From contig NZ_JAEAMR010000003.1 in assembly GCF_015999245.1 (NCBI RefSeq), forward strand, positions 376,010 through 440,009: a stretch of DNA of 64,000 nt, written 5' to 3'. Each line of letters starts with the position of its first letter. Positions within the stretch are counted from its first letter, which is position 1. Under the pieces are notes generated by a model that was given only the letters and a program-made list of their open reading frames with translations, had not been told where the DNA came from and searched no databases. The DNA is from Streptomyces sp. AV19 (GTDB lineage: Bacteria; Actinomycetota; Actinomycetes; Streptomycetales; Streptomycetaceae). Shown piece by piece: positions 54,991-63,901 of this stretch. A program made the translations under genes and the position numbers.

Positions 54991-57900
54991 ATGGGTGGAT
55001 TCCGGCCGAGGGCCGGAAGACCGCGCGGTGGTGTGACCCGCGCGGTGAGAACGGCGGTGTCGACGGCGGTGGCCGTGGCGCTGCTGGGCGGACTGACCGG
55101 GCAGGCGGCCGGCGCCGCGGAGAGGCCCGAGCGCCTCTCCGGGATCGCCCTGTCCGCCCCGGCGGCCGCACCGGTACCTCGTCCGCAGGCCGCGTTCGAG
55201 CGCCGGGCCGATGACGGCGACCGGCAACTCGTCGAGGTCATGGCCGAGTTCGACGAGGACGAGGAGGTCAAGGCGGCCGCGAGGAAGGCACTGGAGAGCA
55301 GCGATCCGAACGCGGTCCGGGAGTTCCTGGAGCACGGCGAGGCCGAGGCCCGCAAGCGGTCCCAGGAGAAGAAGGACGCCGCCGACGCCGGGAACCGGCG
55401 CAAGATCGAGGCGATGCGCGGGACCGGCGGTCCGTACTTCGAGCAGGAGGTGGCCCGGGTCCTCAAGGGCTCGGCGCGCGACCGCGCCGACTTCCTGGCG
55501 TTCGGCGCGGAGATAGCCCGGCAGCGGGACAAGAAGACCGACGAGAACGACAAGAAACAGGCGGCGGAGAACCGCAAGCGCGTCGAGATGCTGGCCGCCG
55601 CCGGCGGGCCGGAGGTCAAGAAGGCCGCCCGGGCGGCGCTGGCCACCGACGACGACAAGGTGATCGCGGAGTTCCTGGAGAAGGGCTACCAGGAGGCCGC
55701 GAAGAAGGACGCCGACGCCCGCGCGGCCCACGAGAAGGCCGAGAAGGAGGCGCGGGAGGCCGCCGAGAAGCTCAAGGAACTGGCGGAGAAGTCCGCCCGC
55801 GCCGCGGAGGCCCGCACCAAGCTGATCGCGGCCCACGGTGACGCCGTCAAGGCCCTCAAGAACGCGTCCAACGCCATGAGTTCGGCCGCCGCCGCGTCGC
55901 GGCAGGCGGACCGGATGCTGGCCGCCGACCGGGCCGGCAAGCGGCTGTCCGACTACGACGGGGTCAAGGCCGAGGTCGCCCGCCAGGTCGGCAACGCGAA
56001 CGACGCGGCCAAGGCGGCCGAGGTCGCCGCGCGGCAGGCCAAGGCACAGGCCGACGTGCTCGTGGAGACCGGGCTGACGCACGGCGTGCAGTGGTCCGAG
56101 GTCGCCCAGGGCATCAAGGCGGCGGCGGACGCGGCCGTCAGGGCGAGCGAGACCGCGCAGCACGCGGTGGACGCCACGGCGGCCGACGCGGCCGGGCTGA
56201 ACGCCAAGAACGCCACCGAGCTGCACGAGCAGCAGGCCAGGCAGTGGCGGGCCAACGCCGAGGAGCACGCCCGGGCCGCTGCCCGGCTGGCCGAGGCCGC
56301 CGGCAAGCAGGCCAAGGTCGCCACGGACGCTGCCGCCCGGGGCAAGCAGGCCCGCGTCGACGCCGAGAAGGCGGAGGCGGAGGCGTGGGACCACGCCCGC
56401 AGGACCCGCGAGGCGCGGGTCGAGGCCCAGCGCCAGGCGAAGATCGCCGCCGAGCAGCGGGCGATCGCGGAGCACGAGCGCGCCCTGGCCGCCGAGGCCC
56501 GGGCGCGGGCCGAGCGCGAGCGGGACGCCGCCGCGGCGGCGAAGGCACGTGCCGAGGCCGAGGCCCGCATCGCGTCCGCGAAGCGCGCGGAGGCCCAGGC
56601 GGCCGCCGCCGACGCGGCCGAGAAGCGCGCCTGGGCGGCGCGGATGGAGGGCAAGGCCGCGAGCGCGGACGAGCGGGCGCGCGGCGACGAGACGAAGGCC
56701 CGCGAGGCCCGGGACAAGGCGTACGAGGCCGAGCGCGACCACCGCGCCGAGGAGGCGCGGGCCAAGGCGTCGGAGGCCATGGAGGCCGCTACCAAGGGCA
56801 CCGAGGATGCCGCCCTCACCCGTTCCTACGCGGATGCGGCGCGGGCCGATGCCAAGGCGGCGGGCGAGGCGGCCGGCCGGGCGCGCGGCGCCGCCGACGC
56901 GGCGAGCGGCGCGGCGATGCGGTCGCGTTCGGCGGCCATCGAGGCCGCGGGCGCGGCGGCCAGGGCCCGGGCGGCGGCCGCGGAGGCGAGCGCGCACGCC
57001 GCGCGCGCCGACGAGGCCGCGAACAGGGCCGAGTCGGCCGCTTCCGCGGCGAACGCGGCGGCGAACAAGGCCCAGGGCGAGGCGTCCGCCACCCACGCGG
57101 CGGCCCGCCGGGCCGACGCGAAGGCCGCCGAGGCCACGGCGCAGGAGGCCCGCGCGGGCCTCGCCTCGCACGAGGCGGCGCGGCTGGCCGGGCTGGCCGC
57201 GGTCGAGGCGAGCGGCGCCCTGCAGGCGGCCAACCGCACCAAGGACGAGGCCGGCGGGGCGACCCGTGAGGCCGCCATGGCGCAGCTCCAGGCCACCGTC
57301 GCCGTCCAGGCGTCGCTGGCGGCGCGTTCCACGGCGGCCGGCATCGCCGATCCCGCCAACACGGCCATCGAGCTGACCGCGCCCTTCGCGGGCACGGACG
57401 TCGACGCCGACTTCGCGGCCGAAGTGGCCAGGGCCGCACAGGAGATGGGCGCGAAGGAGGTCGCGTCCGCCGACGCGAAGGCCGCCGAGGCGGTCAAGGC
57501 CGCGGAGGCGGCCGAGGCTTCGGCCCAGCGGGCCAATGAGCAGGTGGCGCCGGCGTTCAAGGCGGCCGCCGCGGCGGCGCGTTCGTCCGCCGACGCCGCT
57601 CGCTCCTCGGCGGCGGCCATGAAGTCCGCGGCACAGGCCGCGGAGGAGGGAGTCAAGGCGCGGGCGGCCGCGGCCCGGGCGAAGGACGCCGACGCCCAGG
57701 CCCAGGCCGACGCGAAGGAGGCCCGTGAGGCCGCGAACCGCGCGTACGAGGACGCGGCCGCGGCCCGTACGGCGGCCACGCAGGCCGAGGCCGAGGCGGA
57801 ACGGGCGCGCGGCGCGGCGGCGGAGGCGGAGAACCAGGCCGCCGCGGCCAACAGCGCCGCCGCGCGGGCCGAGAAGGAGGCGGCAACCGCCCAGGCCGCC

Positions 57901-58947
57901 GCGACCCAGGCGGCGAAGGACGCCGAGGACGCGAAGAAGCTGGCGGACTCGGCGGAGGAGCACGCCAAGTCGGCGGAGGAGGCGTCCAAGAACGCGGACA
58001 AATACGCGAAGGAGGCCGACGAGGCGGCCAAGAAGGCCGAGGAGTACCAGCGCGAGCAGGAGCGCAAGGCGCGCGAGGAGGCCGCCAGGAAGGCCGAGCG
58101 GCAGGACGGGCCCGAGGGTTCGAACCTGGACGAGGCCCTGGAGGAGTCCGCGCTCACCAAGGAGGAGTACAAGGAGCTTAAGCAGCTCTCGTCGAAGGAC
58201 CTCCTCGACTACCTCACGGAGAACGGCGCCGAGCTCCTGGTCGAGATGTTCGCCGAGGACATCAAGGAGTGCATCGACGACCCGGACATCCCGACCTGCC
58301 TCTGGGCGATCGTCCAGAACATCGGCCCGATCAAGGCCATCAAGATCGGCAGCAAGCTCCCGAAGATCGGGAAGGCCATCTGGGGCATCAACAAGTTCCT
58401 CGACAAGACCGCCGCGGCGCGCAAGAAGCTCAAAAAGGTCGAGGAAGCCCTGGAGAAGGTCGAGCGGAGGCTCCCCGCGTGCCTCCGGGAGAAGGTGAAG
58501 GACAAGGGCAAGGTCAAGAAGGCCGGGTTCGCCTCGGCGTTCGCGCTGCGGGCGGCCGACGGGAAGCGCGAGGACGACGACTGCCTGAAGGTTCCCTTCT
58601 CCATCTTCCGGACCCCGAAGATGGTCGACAAGGACTACGAGCTCGCTCGCGGCCCGAATCCGGCGATGCGCGTCCCGGGCGGCAACGACCTCATCTACTT
58701 CGGCGAGTTCAGCGTCGCCCGTGAATATGTGGGCACCGGCAAGGGACCGTACGCGGACGGAATGATCCGGTACGACATGGACGCGACGTTCCTGGCGAAA
58801 TTCATGGACACCATGGCGCGGTACGATACGCAGGGTCCCGGGGGCTCCCCCCGAATAGAGTTCGAGATCCCGTTCAGCCGGCTCGACGAGTTCAACTCGC
58901 TGACGACGAAGCGTACGTGGCTGCCCATGAAACCCAAGGGAAGTTGA
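54991..58947 (+). CDS. giant secreted polymorphic toxin (ALF, coiled coil, C-terminal toxin)
   Basis: A 1318-residue secreted protein. Signal peptide to about residue 42; ALF-type repeats (about 65-240, EVKAAARKALESSDPNAVREFL and similar); an Ala-rich coiled-coil stalk of some 850 residues; a pre-toxin region with hydrophobic stretches (CLWAIVQNIGPIKAIKIG); and a C-terminal domain of about 120 residues with IYFGEFSVAREYVGTGKGPY and ending in LTTKRTWLPMKPKGS. This order is that of actinobacterial polymorphic toxins. The tip is not assigned with certainty; an ADP-ribosyltransferase-like fold is one option. ATG at 54991 with AGGAGG 8 nt upstream. The immunity candidate starts 5 nt after the stop. 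Confidence 0.8.
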   Translation: MGGFRPRAGRPRGGVTRAVRTAVSTAVAVALLGGLTGQAAGAAERPERLSGIALSAPAAAPVPRPQAAFERRADDGDRQLVEVMAEFDEDEEVKAAARKALESSDPNAVREFLEHGEAEARKRSQEKKDAADAGNRRKIEAMRGTGGPYFEQEVARVLKGSARDRADFLAFGAEIARQRDKKTDENDKKQAAENRKRVEMLAAAGGPEVKKAARAALATDDDKVIAEFLEKGYQEAAKKDADARAAHEKAEKEAREAAEKLKELAEKSARAAEARTKLIAAHGDAVKALKNASNAMSSAAAASRQADRMLAADRAGKRLSDYDGVKAEVARQVGNANDAAKAAEVAARQAKAQADVLVETGLTHGVQWSEVAQGIKAAADAAVRASETAQHAVDATAADAAGLNAKNATELHEQQARQWRANAEEHARAAARLAEAAGKQAKVATDAAARGKQARVDAEKAEAEAWDHARRTREARVEAQRQAKIAAEQRAIAEHERALAAEARARAERERDAAAAAKARAEAEARIASAKRAEAQAAAADAAEKRAWAARMEGKAASADERARGDETKAREARDKAYEAERDHRAEEARAKASEAMEAATKGTEDAALTRSYADAARADAKAAGEAAGRARGAADAASGAAMRSRSAAIEAAGAAARARAAAAEASAHAARADEAANRAESAASAANAAANKAQGEASATHAAARRADAKAAEATAQEARAGLASHEAARLAGLAAVEASGALQAANRTKDEAGGATREAAMAQLQATVAVQASLAARSTAAGIADPANTAIELTAPFAGTDVDADFAAEVARAAQEMGAKEVASADAKAAEAVKAAEAAEASAQRANEQVAPAFKAAAAAARSSADAARSSAAAMKSAAQAAEEGVKARAAAARAKDADAQAQADAKEAREAANRAYEDAAAARTAATQAEAEAERARGAAAEAENQAAAANSAAARAEKEAATAQAAATQAAKDAEDAKKLADSAEEHAKSAEEASKNADKYAKEADEAAKKAEEYQREQERKAREEAARKAERQDGPEGSNLDEALEESALTKEEYKELKQLSSKDLLDYLTENGAELLVEMFAEDIKECIDDPDIPTCLWAIVQNIGPIKAIKIGSKLPKIGKAIWGINKFLDKTAAARKKLKKVEEALEKVERRLPACLREKVKDKGKVKKAGFASAFALRAADGKREDDDCLKVPFSIFRTPKMVDKDYELARGPNPAMRVPGGNDLIYFGEFSVAREYVGTGKGPYADGMIRYDMDATFLAKFMDTMARYDTQGPGGSPRIEFEIPFSRLDEFNSLTTKRTWLPMKPKGS

Positions 58948-58952
58948 CAGAC

Positions 58953-59216
58953 ATGAGTTTCGTGCTGCATCAAGAAGCCGACGTGACGGTGGTCGCGATT
59001 CGCCCCTGGGGGCTGGATGTCGAATCCCGGGACGGAAACCGAGGGTTGATCGACAACACCAAGGATCCGGCGTGGCCTTCGGGCGACCGGTCCGCCGTCG
59101 TGGGCAGTGTCCTCCACATCGTGGTGATCGACGACCAGCGCGACCCGGCCCGGCTCAGTGCGCTTGACGTGGATCTCGAAATCGCCCGCGAGCTGAGAGC
59201 GGCGGACGGGCGCTGA
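58953..59216 (+). CDS. candidate immunity protein, S1/OB-like, 87 aa
   Basis: An 87-residue cytoplasmic protein. The pattern VTVVAIRPWGLDVESRDG, GLIDNTKDP, then VGSVLHIVVIDDQRDPARLS resembles an S1-type OB fold. It begins 5 nt after the toxin stop, with no signal peptide, and is followed by a strong terminator, which is the usual arrangement for an immunity gene. Immunity function is inferred from position only; such S1-like proteins may also act in other roles. AAGGGAAG precedes the ATG at 58953. Confidence 0.6.
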   Translation: MSFVLHQEADVTVVAIRPWGLDVESRDGNRGLIDNTKDPAWPSGDRSAVVGSVLHIVVIDDQRDPARLSALDVDLEIARELRAADGR

Positions 59217-59235
59217 CCGGCGCGCGTCGAGCAGC

Positions 59236-59270
59236 GGAGGCCCCACCGGATCCCGTCCGGTGGGGCCTCC
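59236..59270. terminator. bidirectional terminator after the toxin island
   Basis: A perfect 15-bp stem (GGAGGCCCCACCGGA with 59256-59270) and a 5-nt loop between the convergent immunity and AbiEi-like genes. Confidence 0.85.
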
Positions 59271-59300
59271 GTGGTTCCGCGCCGGCCCACGCGGCACCCC

Positions 59301-60329
59301 TCACCGCGGCACCACCACCACGTACGCCCCCGGCGCCCGCTCCGCCGACGCCACCAGCGTCGCCCGCACCGTGTCCGCCAGTTGCTCCGGGGACTCCCTC
59401 AGCTGCTTCGGGGTCACGGCCACCACCGCCAGGCCCAGCTGCTCCAAGTGCTCGTGCTTGCGGGTGACTTCGTCGCGCAGGATGTTGTCGCGGCGGGACC
59501 GCGTGCGGGTGTCGATCTCGACGACCACGCCGTGGTCGGGCCAGTACGCGTCCACGGCGCCCAGCGACGGGCCCCCGGGCAGGAGGAGTTCGACGTTCCA
59601 GAGCGGGGAGGGCAGGGCGGCCTCGGAGACCATGGCGTACAGGCGGTCCTCGGCGGCGGCGCGGCCCTCGGCCAGGAGGGCGTCCATCACGGCGGCGACG
59701 GGCGCGCGGTCCAGCAGCCGGGCGCGGGTGAGTTCGCGCAGCAGCCGGGCCGGCTCGCAGTGGCCGCCGCGGACGGCCTCGGTCAGGAGGCGGCGGACCC
59801 GGTCGGGGTCCGTGAGCTGGGCGACCGCGTCCGCGACCGCACGCGGGACGGGCGCGACCGGGATGCCCGTCAGCAGCCGCGGGCGCGGGACGGAGTGGGC
59901 GCGGACCGGGCGGACGAAGCCCGTGGCGCGCAGCCGCCGGGTGTGCGGGACGAGGACGTCGATGTGCTCCAGCCGCAGCAGCGGGGGAGCGCTGGTGAAG
60001 CGGTGCAGGGCCAGGGCCGCCAGGCCGGTGATCATCGCCTCGCCGTAGGGCGCCTCCGCGCTGCGCGGCGCCTGGGCGGGGATGCCGTGGGCGCGGGCCC
60101 GGGTGTACATCAGGGCGGCGTGCAGCCGCTCCTCGCTGGTGGCCGGGCCCCGGTGGAGCAGGTGGACGCCGGGCAGGATCTGCTGCCAGGGGCCGCCGGG
60201 ACGGCAGCGTCCGCTCACCTCGGAGGCGGGCACGCCGTGTTCGCGCAGCTGACGGGAGGTCATGACGCGGTGGCGGACGTCGGAGAGGTGGTGGAGCGGG
60301 CGGGGGGAGAGGGGGGTCTCGTGGTTCAT
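59301..60329 (-). CDS. AbiEi/DUF559-like protein
   Basis: A 343-residue protein. The N-terminus (MTSRQLREHGVPASEVSGRC to QQILPGVHLL) resembles the winged-helix domain of AbiEi antitoxins. The C-terminus has a PD-(D/E)xK-like pattern (GAVDAYWPDHGVVVEIDTR, then EHLEQLGLAVVAVTPKQL) as in DUF559/VSR-type proteins. These are common, function-unknown actinobacterial genes; no AbiEii-type toxin is adjacent, so a toxin-antitoxin role is not supported here. ATG at 60329 is preferred over upstream in-frame codons. Confidence 0.65.
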   Translation of the reverse strand: MNHETPLSPRPLHHLSDVRHRVMTSRQLREHGVPASEVSGRCRPGGPWQQILPGVHLLHRGPATSEERLHAALMYTRARAHGIPAQAPRSAEAPYGEAMITGLAALALHRFTSAPPLLRLEHIDVLVPHTRRLRATGFVRPVRAHSVPRPRLLTGIPVAPVPRAVADAVAQLTDPDRVRRLLTEAVRGGHCEPARLLRELTRARLLDRAPVAAVMDALLAEGRAAAEDRLYAMVSEAALPSPLWNVELLLPGGPSLGAVDAYWPDHGVVVEIDTRTRSRRDNILRDEVTRKHEHLEQLGLAVVAVTPKQLRESPEQLADTVRATLVASAERAPGAYVVVVPR

Positions 60330-60420
60330 GACCCGCCCATTCCCGCCCCGCGCCCGCTCCCTAACCGCTGTTACGGGTTCGTGGACGACTGCGGACAACC
60401 CCGTGGTGATGTACGGCCGT

Positions 60421-63027
60421 TCAGCCCGCCGCGGTGTCGCACTCCTGCGCCCGCAGGGCGCGCGCGAGGTCGTCGCGCGCCTCCCGGACCAGGCGCCGCA
60501 GCGCCGGTGCCGCGTCCGGGTGCTCCGCGAGCCAGGCGTCGGTGAGCTCCAGCGTTTGCCGGTCGTCCTGGAGGACCGGGAACAGCCCGCGCACGATCGC
60601 CATCGCGATCTCGATCGACCGCTCGCGCCAGACGCGCTCGAGCGACGCGAAGTAGGGCTCCACGAACGGCTTCAGCAGCTCCCGCTGCCCCGGCTGGTCG
60701 AAGCCGGCGACGGTGGCCTCGGTGAGGGCGTTGGACAGGACGTCGGAGTCCACGACCCGCTCCCAGGCCTCGGCCTTGACCTTGGCGTCGGGCCGGGAGA
60801 CGAGGCAGCGGACCTGGTGGCGGCGGCCGGACGCGGTGTCGTCGCGGGCCAGTTCGGCGTCGACGAGCGCCTCGTCGGCCGCGCCGCCCGCCGCGAGGGC
60901 GGCCAGCAGCGCCCAGCGCAGCTCCTGGTCGACCTCCAGCCCGTCGATCCGCGCGGTGCCGTCCAGCAGCCCGCGCAGCAGCTGGAAGTCGGCCTGCGTG
61001 ACGGCGACCTGGGCCAGGAAGCGCGCCCACGCCAGCTGGTGGCCGCTGCCCGGCTCGGCCAGCCGCAGCTCGGCGAGCGCCGTCCGGGCCAGTGCCGCGG
61101 CGCCCTCCGCGCGCCGGGACGGCGCCGCGTAGTGGACGAGGGCGCCCCGCGCGCAGCTGTGCAGCATCTGCAGGACGCCGATGTCGGTCTCGGCGCCGGC
61201 GAAGCGCTGGACCAGCTCCAGGTAGTCGCGCGCGGGCATCAGCCCGTCGCGGGTCAGGTTCCACACGGCCGACCAGCACAGGGCGCGGGCGAGCGGGTCC
61301 GTCAGGTCGCCGAGGTGCGCGCGGAGCGTGGCCAGCGATGCCTCGTCGAAGCGGATCTTGCAGTACGTCAGGTCGTCGTCGTTGACGAGCACCAGCTCGG
61401 GGCGGTCCACCCCGGCCAGTTCGGCGACCACCGTGCGCGGCCCGGCGACGTCCACCTCGGCGCGCGCGTAGCGCACCAGCTCGGTGCCCTGCCGGCGGTA
61501 GAGGCCGACGGCCACCCGGTGCGGGCGCAGCTCGGGGTGCCCGGCGGGTGCCTCCTGGAGGACGGCCAGCTCGGTGACGCGGTCCTGCGCGTCACAAGTG
61601 ATCTGCGGGGTGAGGGAGTTGACGCCGGCGGTCTGGAGCCAGGAGCGGGACCAGGCGGCCATGTCGCGGCCCGAGGTCTCCTCCAGCACGGACAGCAGGT
61701 CGGCCAGGCGCGTGTTGCCGTAGGCGTGGCGCTTGAAGTAGCGGCGGGCGCCCTCCAGGAAGGCGTCGCGCCCGGCGTAGGCGACGAGCTGCTTGAGGAC
61801 GGAGGCGCCCTTGGCGTAGGTGATGCCGTCGAAGTTGAGCTTGGCGTCCTCCAGGTCGTGGATGTCCGCCGTGACCGGGTGGGTGGAGGGCAGCTGGTCG
61901 GCCCGGTAGGCCCACGCCTTGCGCTGGTTGGCGAAGGTGACCCAGGCGTTGGTGTAGCGGGTGGCCTCCACCTGCGAGAAGGAGCCCATGAAGTCGGCGA
62001 ACGACTCCTTGAGCCACAGGTCGTCCCACCACTCCATGGTCACCAGGTCGCCGAACCACATGTGCGCCATCTCGTGCAGGATCACATTGGCCCGGCGCTC
62101 GTACGCCGAGCGCGTGACCTTGCCGCGGTAGACGAACTCCTCGCGGAAGGTCACGCAGCCCGGGTTCTCCATCGCCCCGATGTTGTACTCCGGCACGAAC
62201 GCCTGGTCGTACTTGCCGAAGGGGTACGGGAAGTCGAAGTGCTCATGGAAGAAGTCCAGGCCCTGCTTGGTGACGGTGAAGATCTCGTCGGCGTCGAAGT
62301 GCCGGGCCAGGCCCTTGCGGCAGAAGGCGCCCAGCGGGATCTCCAGGGTCGTGCCGTCGGGCAGCGCGCGGCTGTAGTGGTCGCGGACGACGTGGTACGG
62401 GCCGGCGACGACGGCCGTGATGTAGGTGCCGATGGGCTTCGTCGGCATGAAGCGGCGCGTCGACGAAGGCACGGCGGCGTCCTCGTCCACCGGCTCGTCC
62501 GGCCCGTCCTGCGCGCCGTTGCTGATCACGGTCCAGCCGGCCGGGGCCGTGACCGAGAAGGTGTAGGGGGCCTTGAGGTCCGGCTGCTCGAAGTTCGCGA
62601 ACACCCGGCGGGCGTCGGCCGGCTCGTAGTGGGTGTAGAGGTAGACCTCGCCGTCCTCGGGGTCCACGAAGCGGTGCAGGCCCTCGCCCGTCCGGCTGTA
62701 CGCGCACTGCGCGTCCACGACCAGCTCGTTCTCGGCGGCCAGGCCGTCCAGGGCGATGCGGGCGCCGTCGAAGACGGCCGCCGGGTCCAGCGCGCGGCCG
62801 TTGAGCGTCACGGCCGTCACGGAGGGGGCGATCAGGTCGGCGAAGCTGGAGGCGCCGGGCTCGGCGCAGCGGAAGCGGATCGTGGAGACCGAGCGGAAGG
62901 TGCGCGGGCCGTCCCCGGCGTCCGGGCCGACGGCGGACCGCACGTCCAGGCGCACCTCGTAGCCGTCCACGGTCAGCAGCGCGGCCCGCTGCCGGGCCTC
63001 CTCACGGGTCAGGTTCTCACCGGGCAC
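60421..63027 (-). CDS. pepN: M1-family aminopeptidase N (second copy)
   Basis: An 868-residue paralogue of the enzyme at 40802-43375. The exopeptidase motif GAMEN (284-288), the zinc site HEMAHMWFGDLVTMEWW (H318, E319, H322) and the downstream KESFADFMG Glu are all intact, with a complete C-terminal helical domain. The GTG at 63027 (VPGENLTREEARQRAALL) has GAGGGAG upstream and matches the paralogue's start; an in-frame ATG/GTG eight codons upstream is less likely. It faces away from the nitroreductase-like gene across a short promoter region. Confidence 0.93.
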   Translation of the reverse strand: MPGENLTREEARQRAALLTVDGYEVRLDVRSAVGPDAGDGPRTFRSVSTIRFRCAEPGASSFADLIAPSVTAVTLNGRALDPAAVFDGARIALDGLAAENELVVDAQCAYSRTGEGLHRFVDPEDGEVYLYTHYEPADARRVFANFEQPDLKAPYTFSVTAPAGWTVISNGAQDGPDEPVDEDAAVPSSTRRFMPTKPIGTYITAVVAGPYHVVRDHYSRALPDGTTLEIPLGAFCRKGLARHFDADEIFTVTKQGLDFFHEHFDFPYPFGKYDQAFVPEYNIGAMENPGCVTFREEFVYRGKVTRSAYERRANVILHEMAHMWFGDLVTMEWWDDLWLKESFADFMGSFSQVEATRYTNAWVTFANQRKAWAYRADQLPSTHPVTADIHDLEDAKLNFDGITYAKGASVLKQLVAYAGRDAFLEGARRYFKRHAYGNTRLADLLSVLEETSGRDMAAWSRSWLQTAGVNSLTPQITCDAQDRVTELAVLQEAPAGHPELRPHRVAVGLYRRQGTELVRYARAEVDVAGPRTVVAELAGVDRPELVLVNDDDLTYCKIRFDEASLATLRAHLGDLTDPLARALCWSAVWNLTRDGLMPARDYLELVQRFAGAETDIGVLQMLHSCARGALVHYAAPSRRAEGAAALARTALAELRLAEPGSGHQLAWARFLAQVAVTQADFQLLRGLLDGTARIDGLEVDQELRWALLAALAAGGAADEALVDAELARDDTASGRRHQVRCLVSRPDAKVKAEAWERVVDSDVLSNALTEATVAGFDQPGQRELLKPFVEPYFASLERVWRERSIEIAMAIVRGLFPVLQDDRQTLELTDAWLAEHPDAAPALRRLVREARDDLARALRAQECDTAAG

Positions 63028-63103
63028 GGCAGGGCTCCCTCGGGATGTCAAAAGTCGGTGACTCTCGGATCATCAGGAATCATGGCATGCGCGCCTTTGT
63101 TGA

Positions 63104-63117
63104 AAGTGTGAACACTT
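63104..63117. promoter_or_regulatory. palindrome in the pepN/nitroreductase promoter region
   Basis: AAGTGT-GA-ACACTT, a perfect 6-bp inverted repeat with a 2-bp spacer, midway in the 132-bp divergent gap (43 bp before one start, 77 bp before the other). It looks like an operator for one or both genes; the regulator is unknown. Confidence 0.4.
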
Positions 63118-63159
63118 CGTCGTGGGCGCCTCGTCCCACGCTGCTCCCTGGAGAACCAC

Positions 63160-63810
63160 ATGAGCACTACCCGCACCGACGCCAGGACCCCCGCCGACTT
63201 CTGGTTCGACCCCATCTGCCCATGGGCCTGGATGACCTCCCGCTGGATGTACGAGGTGCAGAAGGTGCGCCCGGTGGAGGTGCGCTGGCACGTCATGAGC
63301 CTGGCGGTGCTCAACGAGCCCCGGATGGACGAGCTCCCCGAGGAGTACCGCGAGAAGATCGCCGATGCCTGGGGCCCGGTGCGGGTGTGCGTCGCCGCCG
63401 CCGTCGAGCACGGCGAGGAGGTGCTCGGCCGGCTCTACACCGCGCTCGGCACGCGCTTCCACAACCAGGGCATGCCGCGCGAGCGCGCCACGATCGTCGA
63501 GGCCCTGAAGGAGGCCGGCCTGCCGGTGTCGCTGGCGGACGCGGCCGGCACCGACGCCTACGACGCGGAGGTGCGCGCCTCCCACAAGCTCGGCATCGAG
63601 AAGGTGGGCGAGGACGTCGGCACCCCGGTGATCGCCGTCCCCGGCGAGAACGGCACCGAGGCCGAGGTGGCCTTCTTCGGGCCGGTGGTCACCCCGGCGC
63701 CCAAGGGCGAGGCGGCGGGCCGGCTCTGGGACGGGACGCTGCTGGTCGCCTCGACCCCCGGCTTCTTCGAGATCAAGCGCACGCGCACGCTGGAGCCGGT
63801 CTTCGACTGA
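63160..63810 (+). CDS. DsbA-fold mycothiol-dependent nitroreductase-like protein
   Basis: A 216-residue cytosolic protein of the DsbA family with a helical insert. The active site is in FWFDPICPWAWMTSRW, with a single redox Cys20 (CPW). The pattern matches Rv2466c-type mycothiol-dependent reductases. TPVIAVPGENGTEAEVAFFG supplies the cis-Pro loop. It would use mycothiol to reduce oxidised substrates; nitro-group reduction is known for the mycobacterial member only. ATG at 63160 follows GGAGAACCAC. Divergent from the second pepN. Confidence 0.85.
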   Translation: MSTTRTDARTPADFWFDPICPWAWMTSRWMYEVQKVRPVEVRWHVMSLAVLNEPRMDELPEEYREKIADAWGPVRVCVAAAVEHGEEVLGRLYTALGTRFHNQGMPRERATIVEALKEAGLPVSLADAAGTDAYDAEVRASHKLGIEKVGEDVGTPVIAVPGENGTEAEVAFFGPVVTPAPKGEAAGRLWDGTLLVASTPGFFEIKRTRTLEPVFD

Positions 63811-63901
63811 GGGCCATGTGCCGGGGGATGGGCACAGGGCCCGTCCCCCGGAGGGTTGCCGCCGAGCGGCGTGGGCTGCGGACCTCGCCTAGGGTCCGAA
63901 C

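Noticed and set aside
54481..57963. 1160-codon open frame on the minus strand
   Set aside because: Antisense to the toxin's Ala-rich coiled coil; Gly/Arg/Leu product with no recognisable motif.
59301..60329. AbiEi-type antitoxin of a type IV toxin-antitoxin pair
   Set aside because: No AbiEii nucleotidyltransferase toxin is adjacent, so a complete system is not supported.
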